A stretch of DNA of 20,336 bases from Deltaproteobacteria bacterium (GTDB taxonomy: Bacteria > Desulfobacterota > Binatia > UBA9968). The stretch is taken from positions 1 through 20,336 of the forward strand of contig JAERMN010000028.1 of assembly GCA_016844625.1 (NCBI GenBank), written 5' to 3'. Positions 7,633-14,253 of the stretch are shown here, piece by piece. The notes under the pieces were generated by a model. That model had not been told where the DNA came from, ran no database searches, and saw only the letters and a program-made list of their open reading frames with translations. Position 1 is the first letter of the stretch. Every line of letters begins with the position of its first letter. Both the position numbers and the translations under genes were made by a program.

Positions 7633-7884
7633 ATGAGCCTGTATCAAGTTGACAAACTTTTGTTCGCCTTATTCAATGATTTGGAACTGCAACAAAAATA
7701 CCAGCAGGATCCCAGTGAAGTTCTCAAAGGCTATGACTTGCAGGACTTCGAGTTCAAGGCGCTGCGAGACGTCAATGCCGGTGAACTTTACCGGATGGGC
7801 GTGCACAGCTTTCTGCTCTGGCAGTTTTCACGGCTGATGGATCTCAAACCGGCCATCTACTTCAAACAAGTACGAGGAGAATAG
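7633..7884 (+). CDS. ligA: LigA-like small subunit of an extradiol ring-cleavage dioxygenase
   Basis: An 83-residue all-helical protein starting MSLYQVDKLLFALFND. Its short length and the segment MGVHSFLLWQFSRLMDL near residues 56-72 match the LigA family (PF07746), the small subunit of protocatechuate 4,5-dioxygenase that caps the active site of LigB. GAGG precedes the ATG with normal spacing. The stop is separated by 4 nt from the start of the LigB-like gene, so the two subunits are almost certainly co-translated. It is short compared with stand-alone LigA (~140 residues) but usual for other small-subunit members. The symbol is given at family level; the substrate of this pair is not known. 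Confidence 0.8.
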   Translation: MSLYQVDKLLFALFNDLELQQKYQQDPSEVLKGYDLQDFEFKALRDVNAGELYRMGVHSFLLWQFSRLMDLKPAIYFKQVRGE

Positions 7885-7888
7885 TTTT

Positions 7889-8725
7889 ATGGGTAAGGTC
7901 ATCCTGGGGCTCGCCGCGCCGCACAATCCCAATATCACGTCGCGCCCGGACAAGATGTCGCCCGACGTGCAGAGCAAGCTCGACTCTGCTTTCGGTCATT
8001 TGAAAGGCTGCTTGTCGGAAGCTTCTCCCGATTGTCTGCTAATTTTGACCAGCGATCACGTGACTAACTTTTTCTACAACAACGCACCGATGTTTTGTCT
8101 TGGCGTCTCTGATACCTGCACCGGCCCCGCGCCCAAGGAATTGTCAGAGCTGAACATTCCTCGCGCCACTTTGAAAGTGGACACGACGATGGCTAAAGGA
8201 CTGCTCAACTACGGCATCGAAAGCGGCATCGACTTCAGTTACTCCCGGGAAATGATCCTGGACCACGCCTTCATGGTGCCGTTGAGTCTGCTGACACCGC
8301 ACATGGACCTACCGATCGTGCCGTTGCACATCAATGGCATGCTGCCGCCCCGACCCACTGCCGCGCGATGTTTCCGCCTCGGCCAGCAAATCGGCGAATA
8401 CCTCCGCAATCGCTACGACGGTAACGTCGCGGTGCTGGCGAGCGGCAGTTTTTCCGGAGATATCGGCGGACCCAAGATGGGCTCCATCGATACGGCGCTG
8501 GACTTGGAGTTCCTCGACTTAGTGAAAGACGCCAAGGGTCAAGAGATGGTCAACAAAGCCACCGCGGAAACTCTCGAACGAGCGGGAGTGGCCAACGAGA
8601 TCCTGATTTGGATCACGCTTCAGGGCGTGCTCGGCGATCTGAAACCTTCTTTCACGGACTATATTTGCGGCAAGGATTGGTCCACCGCGGCGACTCTGGC
8701 GACTTGGCGGCCGAACTTGCGCTAG
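7889..8725 (+). CDS. ligB: LigB-like catalytic subunit of an extradiol dioxygenase, catalytic-base His replaced by Gly
   Basis: A 278-residue class III extradiol dioxygenase subunit (PF02900). Iron ligands are conserved: His12 in AAPHNPN, His57 in TSDHVTNFF and Glu237 in ANEILIWI, nearly co-numbered with His12, His61 and Glu242 of Sphingobium LigB. His126 in LDHAFMVPL matches the second active-site His (LigB His127). The segment that normally reads GG(L/M)SH, holding the catalytic base (LigB His195), reads SGSFSGDIGG here, placing Gly190 at the His position. The codon is GGA, not one substitution from a His codon, so this is not a simple read error. Known family members cleave catechol rings with O2. 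Iron binding is likely; normal acid-base catalysis is doubtful. The LigA-like gene lies 4 nt upstream and the stop codon overlaps that of the convergent gene. Confidence 0.85.
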   Translation: MGKVILGLAAPHNPNITSRPDKMSPDVQSKLDSAFGHLKGCLSEASPDCLLILTSDHVTNFFYNNAPMFCLGVSDTCTGPAPKELSELNIPRATLKVDTTMAKGLLNYGIESGIDFSYSREMILDHAFMVPLSLLTPHMDLPIVPLHINGMLPPRPTAARCFRLGQQIGEYLRNRYDGNVAVLASGSFSGDIGGPKMGSIDTALDLEFLDLVKDAKGQEMVNKATAETLERAGVANEILIWITLQGVLGDLKPSFTDYICGKDWSTAATLATWRPNLR

Positions 8726-9687
8726 CTGCCGGTTTCCTGTTCGACGCGCTTGAGATAGCTGTTATCGACAAACTCCGTGAGCTTTAAGCTGCGTAAAGTT
8801 GGATTCGCGTCTGTCAAGTAGGAGAGGAAAATACGCAGGTCTTCGACATTGGTATACGGATAGATCGGAATCGGCTCCACGTTTCGACGATAGAGATGAT
8901 CCATGAAGGAAGGATCCGTGCTGGGGAGATAGCGATTGTATATCCGTAGGACTTCTTGGCGGTTTTTCGGGTCCTTAGCCCACCGTCGGCCTTGTACCAA
9001 CGCCCTCATCGTACGTAGGACCACTTCCTTATTTTGGTCGCGAAAACTTCGTGTCGTGAGATAAGAATTCCCCATGACTTTGATGCCCATTTCCATCGCG
9101 TCGGCCAAAGCATAATAAGGAATCTTTAATTGCTCGAAGCGGTCGGTGGCCGTGACCACACCCGAGACAAGCCCTGATTTGAATGCCGCTACTCTCTGAT
9201 TTCCCCCACCCCCAACTTGTACGAGTTCGACATCGCCGGTCTTCAAGCCGACCTTTTCAAGTATTTGGAGCGAAATATAGTAGCTCGTGCCGCCGACCCG
9301 GTCGACGACGATCTTTTTGCCTTTTAGATCTTTGGCCGTTTGGACACCTGGTTGGGTGATCAGTTTGTATTCGATCGGCTCTGCGGTGGCCAAAGCGACC
9401 AGGTCAGAACCTCTGGCAGCTGCCAGCGCCGCAGAGTCGACGCCGCCAAGATAGAACTGAAGCTCGCCGGCGATGAGAGCTTGTGTCCCTTGGACGCCCG
9501 GCGTGATGATAACTTCCGCGGCGAGACCGTTTTTCCTGAAAAAACCCATATCGTTGGTAACCCAAAGCGCAATGCGGCTGCTGGATATAGATGAATAGCC
9601 CATGCGAATCCGGTCAAGTTTCTCAGCAGAAACCGCCTGCAGTGCGCTGCCGAAGATAACAAGTGCAACAATTATTAAGGACAACAT
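8722..9687 (-). CDS. NMT1/THI5-type ABC substrate-binding protein
   Basis: A 321-residue secreted binding protein. The N-terminus MLSLIIVALVIFGSALQAVSA is a Sec signal peptide cleaved before EKLDRIRMGY. The mature part shows the nitrate/sulfonate/taurine-type pattern: RIALWVTNDMGFFRKNGL at the start, then ALIAGELQFYLGGVDSAALAAARGSDL, then KDLKGKKIVVDRVGGTSYY. ATG 9687 is chosen because GGGAG lies 5 nt upstream and the signal peptide starts there; an in-frame extension to 9771 would bury it. A promoter with 17-nt spacing lies 28 nt upstream of the ATG. No permease or ATPase is adjacent, so it is an orphan binding protein that may use a remote transporter. Its stop codon overlaps that of the convergent ligB-like gene by 4 nt. 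Confidence 0.88.
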   Translation of the reverse strand: MLSLIIVALVIFGSALQAVSAEKLDRIRMGYSSISSSRIALWVTNDMGFFRKNGLAAEVIITPGVQGTQALIAGELQFYLGGVDSAALAAARGSDLVALATAEPIEYKLITQPGVQTAKDLKGKKIVVDRVGGTSYYISLQILEKVGLKTGDVELVQVGGGGNQRVAAFKSGLVSGVVTATDRFEQLKIPYYALADAMEMGIKVMGNSYLTTRSFRDQNKEVVLRTMRALVQGRRWAKDPKNRQEVLRIYNRYLPSTDPSFMDHLYRRNVEPIPIYPYTNVEDLRIFLSYLTDANPTLRSLKLTEFVDNSYLKRVEQETGS

Positions 9688-9721
9688 ACACACTCCCGTT
9701 GTTTTTTTGCTCGCATTGTCC

Positions 9722-9750
9722 CTTGTATCCGCGCTTGCCCGCCGGGTCAA
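9722..9750 (-). promoter_or_regulatory. sigma70-type promoter of the minus-strand binding-protein gene
   Basis: TTGACC (9745-9750, 5/6) and TACAAG (9722-9727, 4/6) are separated by exactly 17 nt on the minus strand. The predicted transcription start is about 28 nt before the ATG at 9687, leaving room for the GGGAG ribosome site. Confidence 0.5.
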
Positions 9751-9824
9751 GCAATCGCGTGTTCGGTACATGTTTCTGGTTTTTTGTTAACTGAACAATA
9801 GAAACTGAATATTCACAAATCAGT

Positions 9825-9853
9825 TTGACCGCGGTTGGGCTAAGCGGTAAAGA
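9825..9853 (+). promoter_or_regulatory. weak promoter candidate for the plus-strand binding-protein pair
   Basis: TTGACC (9825-9830) is followed after 17 nt by TAAAGA (9848-9853, 3/6). It lies about 95 nt before the ATG at 9948. The -10 match is weak, so this is only a candidate. Confidence 0.25.
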
Positions 9854-9947
9854 GAGACATTGTAGACTATTCACGCCGATATCATTGGCAGTGATAGTCG
9901 CTCGATCGGAAATGAACCGAAGTAATTGGCAACCCAGGGGGGGCTCC

Positions 9948-10946
9948 ATGGAGTTTAGGCCCAAAGCAAAGCGCTCGCGCGTAACATTGCTCATAGTTTT
10001 GTCGCTGGCATTTGGCTTAAGCGACAACCGCGTCTCCTTCGCTTTGGACGAAGCGAAAATTCATGTGGCTGGCACGCCGAACATCACCAGCTTCGTCTAC
10101 CACGTCGGCAAAGAAAAAGGCTTCTACAGAGAAGAAGGTATCGAGCTTCAACCGATCATGGCGGGAATGCTCCAGGGGATTCAGGGGCTGATCGCCGGAA
10201 GCTTCGACTACAGCCAGATGCTCGGGGCAGGCGGTGGCGCCATCATGAGAGGTGCGCCGCTCAAGATCATCATGGCCTTTGATACTCGTCCGTCGTGGTT
10301 CGTCCTCGGGACGAAAAATATGAAAAGCATCCAGGATCTCAAAGGCAAGCAGCTGGCGGTTTCCAGTTTTGGCGCCGCGCTGGATCAGATGACCCGCGAG
10401 CTGCTGCCCCGATTCGGCATGGAACCCATGCGGGACGTCATTCTGCGCGCCATCGAGCCTCCGCCCAACAGACTCGCTGCTCTCTTGAGCGGCGCGGTAG
10501 ACGCGGCGGTCTTGACCCACCCTGAAACGATCGTTGCGCGCAGGCAGGGCTTCAAGGAATTGCTTTTCTTCGGCGACCACATCGAGTTTGTCTCGGCAGG
10601 CGTGGTGGCGACGGAGAGAAATATTTCTCAGAAGCCGGACTTCGTCCGCCGTTTCATCCGCGGCGCCCTCAAGACGTTTTACTGGCTCAAGGCCAACGAA
10701 AAGGAAGTCGTCGCCAGGCTGGCCAAAGCCACGAAGTCTTCCGAGGCCGACGGCCTGGAGCTCTACAGGACCGGGCTCAAGCTTTTTTCACAAGACGGCT
10801 CCATACCGCGAAGACTCCAGGAGACAATGATCTCGCTGCAGAGAAAAGTCTTGAACGTAGAAAAAGAAGTCCCGCCGGAGAGCATCTATGACTTCAGTTT
10901 TGTCCACACTGGAAACAAGGAGCTAGGAAAAGGAGAATCGTCATGA
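9948..10946 (+). CDS. NMT1-type ABC substrate-binding protein
   Basis: A 332-residue secreted protein. After basic residues (RPKAKRSR) comes the hydrophobic TLLIVLSLAFGL segment and a likely cleavage after VSFA, before LDEAKIHVAG. The mature chain has the NitT/TauT pattern: FVYHVGKEKGFYREEGIEL, LIAGSFDYSQMLGAGGGAIMRGAPL, IQDLKGKQLAVSSFG and a C-terminal PPESIYDF. ATG 9948 is chosen because a G-rich ribosome site lies just before it and the signal peptide begins there; an open in-frame extension reaches 9825 but is not secretion-like. The stop codon overlaps the next start by ATGA, so the two products are translationally coupled. No membrane or ATPase partner is next to it. Substrate unknown. 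Confidence 0.88.
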   Translation: MEFRPKAKRSRVTLLIVLSLAFGLSDNRVSFALDEAKIHVAGTPNITSFVYHVGKEKGFYREEGIELQPIMAGMLQGIQGLIAGSFDYSQMLGAGGGAIMRGAPLKIIMAFDTRPSWFVLGTKNMKSIQDLKGKQLAVSSFGAALDQMTRELLPRFGMEPMRDVILRAIEPPPNRLAALLSGAVDAAVLTHPETIVARRQGFKELLFFGDHIEFVSAGVVATERNISQKPDFVRRFIRGALKTFYWLKANEKEVVARLAKATKSSEADGLELYRTGLKLFSQDGSIPRRLQETMISLQRKVLNVEKEVPPESIYDFSFVHTGNKELGKGESS

Positions 10947-11992
10947 GCACTTTGGATCAACCGCTTCTCATCGCTAACGTCAACTACCACGTCGGCCATT
11001 GGGTCGCCATTTACGTCGCCGAAGAACAGAGCTTTTTCAAACAGGAAGGTCTCACCCGCTATGAATACGAGCGCGGCGGGCTCCTGCCGGGCCCATCGGA
11101 AAGCCAGACCCTTGGACTCGCAATAAAAGAACACGGCGTGGACATCGCCACCGCGGTAGACACGGAATCGGCCATCACTCAGCGGGTTCAAGGCGCCGAT
11201 GTCTACATCGTTGGCGGCTGGCGCTACACGCCATTTCTCAAATGGTATGGCTCCAAACATATCACCGACATGAGCAAACTCCGCGGCGGCAAGATCGGCG
11301 TGCGGGAGAATTCAGCCGACGGCGGCGGCCTCGTCGAATTTTTCATCGAAGAGGCTCTAAAAGAAGCCGGCGTCAACCCGGAGACCGAGGTAGAAATGGT
11401 CCAAGACCCGGTGTTCGGCTACCGCAACAACCCGGCCCACATCGATATGCTTCGCTCCGGAAAAGTAAACGCGATCACGTCGTCGCCGCCCTTCTCAGAT
11501 GAATTGGAGAAAGAAGGTTACCCGGTCATCCTCGACCCCAACAAAGTCTTTCCACGGCGACCAGGCAAGGTCACCGTGGCGCCGCGAAGAACTATTGAAC
11601 AGCGCGGCGATGAGCTGAAAGCTTATTTCCGGGCCATCACTCGCACATTCTGGTTTATGCGCGACGTGAAGAACTTCGAATATCTCCACGACCTCGAAGC
11701 GCGATTAAGAAAGCTCACCCACAACCAAGACGAGCAGCGACTCTTCATTGCATCAGCGCCGGACAGAGTTGACAGTTGGGCGCTTCCTATGGACGGAGGC
11801 ATAGAGCGACACGCGCTCGAACGAATTATTCAAGAGATGGTCAAGAGAGGCAGGTTGGAACGTCCCATTCCTGTCGGGGACGTATTCAAAGACGACGCCG
11901 TGCGCGATGCTTACCGTGACGTCAGCACCCGGGCAGAACTCAAGCCCGTCTTTAATACGGCCATGGCGGCGGTCGAGAAATATGGATTCTGA
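10943..11992 (+). CDS. binding-protein-fold protein without signal peptide
   Basis: A 349-residue protein that begins MSTLDQPLLIANVNYHVGHW and goes straight into the binding-protein fold (WVAIYVAEEQSFFKQEGL, then DIATAVDTESAITQRVQGADVYIVGGW, then MSKLRGGKIGVRENSADGG). The order of elements matches NMT1/THI5-type proteins, but there is no hydrophobic leader, so the product should be cytoplasmic. Cytoplasmic members of this fold include enzymes such as THI5-type pyrimidine synthase and 4,5-dihydroxyphthalate decarboxylase, so an enzymatic or sensory role is possible. The start ATG lies inside ATGA shared with the stop of the exported binding protein, with GGAG 7 nt upstream, so the two are made together. 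I do not recognise a specific function. Confidence 0.75.
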   Translation: MSTLDQPLLIANVNYHVGHWVAIYVAEEQSFFKQEGLTRYEYERGGLLPGPSESQTLGLAIKEHGVDIATAVDTESAITQRVQGADVYIVGGWRYTPFLKWYGSKHITDMSKLRGGKIGVRENSADGGGLVEFFIEEALKEAGVNPETEVEMVQDPVFGYRNNPAHIDMLRSGKVNAITSSPPFSDELEKEGYPVILDPNKVFPRRPGKVTVAPRRTIEQRGDELKAYFRAITRTFWFMRDVKNFEYLHDLEARLRKLTHNQDEQRLFIASAPDRVDSWALPMDGGIERHALERIIQEMVKRGRLERPIPVGDVFKDDAVRDAYRDVSTRAELKPVFNTAMAAVEKYGF

Positions 11993-12004
11993 AAAGTGAA
12001 CGGG

Positions 12005-12044
12005 CTTCGGCTGCAAGGGACGACGTCTACTCTCGCAGCCGAAG
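12005..12044 (+). terminator. hairpin after the plus-strand binding-protein operon
   Basis: CTTCGGCTGC (12005-12014) and GCAGCCGAAG (12035-12044) are perfect 10-bp complements with a 20-nt loop, 13 nt after the stop at 11992. The following bases (ATCATTTCC) are only weakly T-rich, so it may be a 3'-end stabilising hairpin rather than a strong intrinsic terminator. Confidence 0.4.
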
Positions 12045-12054
12045 ATCATTTCCT

Positions 12055-12089
12055 AAAGGTTGGGGGTCAGGCATGCCTTATTGACCTTT
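12055..12089. repeat. REP-like hairpin (GGGGTCAGG...TTGACC type)
   Basis: The outer arms AAAGGT (12055-12060) and ACCTTT (12084-12089) and the inner arms GGTCA (12065-12069) and TGACC (12082-12086) flank the palindrome AGGCATGCCT (12069-12078). The GGGGTCAGG...TTGACC layout recalls short palindromic units that accompany REP-associated tyrosine transposases (Y1 family). No transposase gene is present here. The resemblance is from memory and not verified. Confidence 0.3.
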
Positions 12090-12314
12090 TGGGTTGTCCG
12101 CTATTTTTTTGGTGTCGGGTCGGGCGTCGGACTTTTACGTCTCGACTTTCTTTCGCCCTTTTTCAGTCAGTCAAAACGCCAGATCTACGTACGGCAGGAC
12201 ATGCCATCCGAAAACCGGCGGCGTCGAAGTCACCACATCCCAGATCGGCGCTGAGGAGATATTATTTGAATTGCGAGCTTGTGCCAAGGGTAAATGCGCA
12301 ACAGTAAGAACCTA

Positions 12315-12411
12315 AACGTTCCAATCGTTCAACCGCTCTTCAAAACGCGGCACGTGCAAAACGTTCACGCCATTTAACCGCTTCGCTCCGTTCAAGCCGT
12401 TTAAGACCCAA
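12315..12411. repeat. degenerate short repeats based on CGTTCAA / GTTTAA
   Basis: Within about 100 nt the units ACGTTCCA, TCGTTCAACCGC, CTTCAAAACGC, ACGTTCACGCC, ATTTAACCGC, CCGTTCAAGCCG and TTTAAGACCC follow one another at intervals of roughly 10-20 nt. They look like a decayed tandem array of a short GTTCAA-type unit. No protein is encoded. Confidence 0.4.
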
Positions 12412-12470
12412 CGGCGGTTCCAGTGTTCATGGGAAAAAAATGGGACGCGAACCTTTTCTGTCTCTAAAGT

Positions 12471-13460
12471 CTATATCTTGAAAGCTTCCACGGTCTCGCG
12501 CGCGAAAAGCTCGTGGAGGTTTAATTTTTGCTTGATCAAGCCCTGCTCGCAAAGATAGCCGTGCAGCGTTTCTAAATTGGTTCGGTTGGGTTCTAGGCCG
12601 TAAGGCCAATAGTCCGTCGTCATCAGCGCAGTGGTATCTTCGTATTCGGCCGACGTCCACGGTAGGCTCACGCGCAAAATATTCGTATCGTAGAGATCGC
12701 GCATGCAGATCTCTTTAGCCAGGCAGAACGCTTTATAAAGCGTCTGCGCCACCCACGGCTCTTTCTCGTAAATCGACCGCTTGATCACCATGACGTGCAT
12801 GATTGGAAACAGCCCGGTGTTTTTAAAATATTCCATCTCCACTTGCCGGTAGTTCGGAAACAGCCGCCGCACTTTCGGCGAACCCTGGAGAAAACAGGTC
12901 GGCATGCGCGGCGACATCATGGCGTCTATCTCGCCGCTCTCGATCATCGCGTTGAGCGTGGTGTCCGGCCGGCTTTCCATGCGCACGCCTGCCGGCATGT
13001 CAAAATCGACGCGATCTTTTCGTCCCGGATGCTCCTCGCCCGCTTGCACCCAATTAATTTCCGACGGCGGCACGCCGTACTCATGCTCGAACATGCCGCG
13101 CAGCCAAACCGCGGCAGTCATAGAATACTCCGGCACACCCATGCGCCGGCCGGGCAAATCTTGAATCGACTTGATGCCCGAATCGGTATGGACAAAAATG
13201 CAGCGGTGGCGAAACGTGCGCGACGGAAACACTGGAATAGCAACGAAGGGCCGCCGCCCGCGCGACGCCGCGGTCAAAAACGCGCCCATCGAAAGCTCCG
13301 AGGCGTCGAACTCTTCGTATTTCATCATGCGCCAGAAAATCTCCTCCACCGGCATGACGAGATAATTTAGCTCGATGCCCTCGGGCTTGACGATGCCGTC
13401 CTTGAGCGGCCGCATCCGGTCGTAATCTTCACAGGCGACTGTTAGCTGAATCTTTTTCAT
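12471..13460 (-). CDS. 4,5-dihydroxyphthalate decarboxylase-like protein, full length
   Basis: A 329-residue cytoplasmic protein of the binding-protein-like fold family that contains 4,5-dihydroxyphthalate decarboxylase. Features seen are CEDYDRMRPL (residues 10-19), SRGRRPFVAIPVFPSRTFRH (66-85), DLPGRRMGV (101-109), PSEINWVQAGEEHPGRKDRV, LFPNYRQVE, TGLFPIMHVMVI and WPYGLEPN. There is no signal peptide. It keeps the FPSRTFRH region missing from the paralog at 6625-7533. The start overlaps the stop of the aldolase gene by ATGA, so it is translationally coupled and is the last gene of the LLM-hyuAB-SDR-aldolase operon. Family members act on aromatic dicarboxylates, but most homologues are uncharacterised; in this context the true substrate is unknown. 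Confidence 0.8.
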   Translation of the reverse strand: MKKIQLTVACEDYDRMRPLKDGIVKPEGIELNYLVMPVEEIFWRMMKYEEFDASELSMGAFLTAASRGRRPFVAIPVFPSRTFRHRCIFVHTDSGIKSIQDLPGRRMGVPEYSMTAAVWLRGMFEHEYGVPPSEINWVQAGEEHPGRKDRVDFDMPAGVRMESRPDTTLNAMIESGEIDAMMSPRMPTCFLQGSPKVRRLFPNYRQVEMEYFKNTGLFPIMHVMVIKRSIYEKEPWVAQTLYKAFCLAKEICMRDLYDTNILRVSLPWTSAEYEDTTALMTTDYWPYGLEPNRTNLETLHGYLCEQGLIKQKLNLHELFARETVEAFKI

Positions 13461-14113
13461 TTTAGTTTTGATTTCTTTGCTTGCGCTTGGGCGACCGCCT
13501 TCACGAATTTTTGCATTTCCAGTACGAACGGCTTCTTGCCTTTTTTCTCCAGCAAGCCGCCGAGATAGGCGCTGCCGAGACAGATGCCAACCACGCCGGC
13601 CTGGACGTAGTCTTTAACATTTTTCAAAGTGACGCCGCCCGAGACCATGTAGCGCACGTCGGGAAACGGCCCCTGCATCTGCCGGATGAAATACGGCCCG
13701 CCGACCAAATCGGCCGGAAAAATTTTCACCAGATCGGCGCGCGACCGCTGCGCCGCGATGATCTCCGTCGGCGTCGCCGCACCGGGAAAGCAGGCGATAT
13801 TGGCAGTGTGACACAAGCCGACGAGATTCAATTCCAGTGACGGCGAGACAATAAATTCCGCGCCCACGCCAATCGCCCGCTCGGCCTGCTGCAACGCCAG
13901 CACCGTGCCGGTGCCGACGTGTATGCCACGGCGGCGGGACAATTCTTTAATCACATCCAACGCGCCCGGCACGCTGAACGTGATCTCGATAAATTTAATG
14001 CCACCGTCGGCGGCGGCATTTGCCAGCTTAAGCGCGTCCTCCGGACTTCTCGAACGCACCACTGCGACCAGCCGGCTAGCGTATAATTCAGAAATTAATT
14101 GGGTTCTGTCCAC
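13457..14113 (-). CDS. eda: KDPG/KHG-type class I aldolase
   Basis: A 218-residue TIM-barrel aldolase of PF01081, which splits 2-keto-3-deoxy-6-phosphogluconate or related 2-keto-4-hydroxy acids into pyruvate and an aldehyde. The general acid/base Glu43 is in FIEITFSVPGA, the substrate-binding loop is GTGTVL (residues 67-72), SPSLE follows, the Schiff-base lysine is Lys130 in DLVKIFPAD, and the phosphate loop is SGGVTLKN. All key residues are present and length is normal. The only plausible start after an in-frame TAA is GTG 14113, with a weak, distant GAGAG, so translation may depend on coupling or be low. A palindromic element sits between it and the SDR gene. Pairing with an SDR suggests sugar-acid or keto-acid breakdown; specificity is not determined. 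Confidence 0.88.
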   Translation of the reverse strand: MDRTQLISELYASRLVAVVRSRSPEDALKLANAAADGGIKFIEITFSVPGALDVIKELSRRRGIHVGTGTVLALQQAERAIGVGAEFIVSPSLELNLVGLCHTANIACFPGAATPTEIIAAQRSRADLVKIFPADLVGGPYFIRQMQGPFPDVRYMVSGGVTLKNVKDYVQAGVVGICLGSAYLGGLLEKKGKKPFVLEMQKFVKAVAQAQAKKSKLK

Positions 14114-14153
14114 GTAATTGCCAATCTCTCTTCGTGTTTTCGAATTTTATCTG

Positions 14154-14239
14154 GTGTCATTCTGAGCCGCAGGCGAAGAATCTGCTTTGCGCTACGGCAT
14201 CGGAAAAAGCAGATCCTTCGCTGGCGCTCAGGATGACAC
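14154..14239. repeat. dispersed palindromic element (GTGTCATYCTGAGC family)
   Basis: The 35-nt left arm (14154-14188, from GTGTCATTCTGAGCCGCAGG) and the 34-nt right arm (14206-14239) are near-perfect inverted copies, differing at a few positions, with a 17-nt loop. The ends read GTGTCATTCTGAGC and GCTCAGGATGACAC. Elements with such TGTCATTCTGAGCG...CAGGATGACA ends recur between genes in many bacterial genomes and behave like small non-autonomous mobile elements. Here it lies inside an operon, so the transcript would carry a long hairpin between SDR and aldolase messages. Confidence 0.75.
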
Positions 14240-14253
14240 TCAGTTGAATATCG

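Larger units (their letters stand above)
11993..12470. other. non-coding stretch between convergent operons
   Basis: No convincing gene is present in these 478 nt. Open frames around 11996-12315 overlap in several frames and look like chance. The stretch holds a 10-bp-arm hairpin, a REP-like hairpin and a run of degenerate CGTTCAA-like repeats, listed separately. A T7 run on the minus strand (12434-12440) follows the stop at 12471 but no strong stem precedes it. Confidence 0.5.

Noticed and set aside
9688..9771. Longer start for the minus-strand binding protein at 9771
   Set aside because: It would place charged residues before the signal peptide and include the promoter; ATG 9687 has GGGAG 5 nt upstream.
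9825..9947. Longer start for the plus-strand binding protein at 9825
   Set aside because: The extension is not secretion-like; ATG 9948 directly precedes a signal peptide and follows a G-rich ribosome site.
11996..12315. Open frames in the gene-free stretch, considered as a transposase fragment
   Set aside because: No catalytic HUH or DDE pattern and no consistent frame; the hairpins and repeats there explain the sequence better.
12315..12411. CRISPR array in the degenerate repeat region
   Set aside because: Units are short, unequal and irregularly spaced, with no constant repeat or spacer length.
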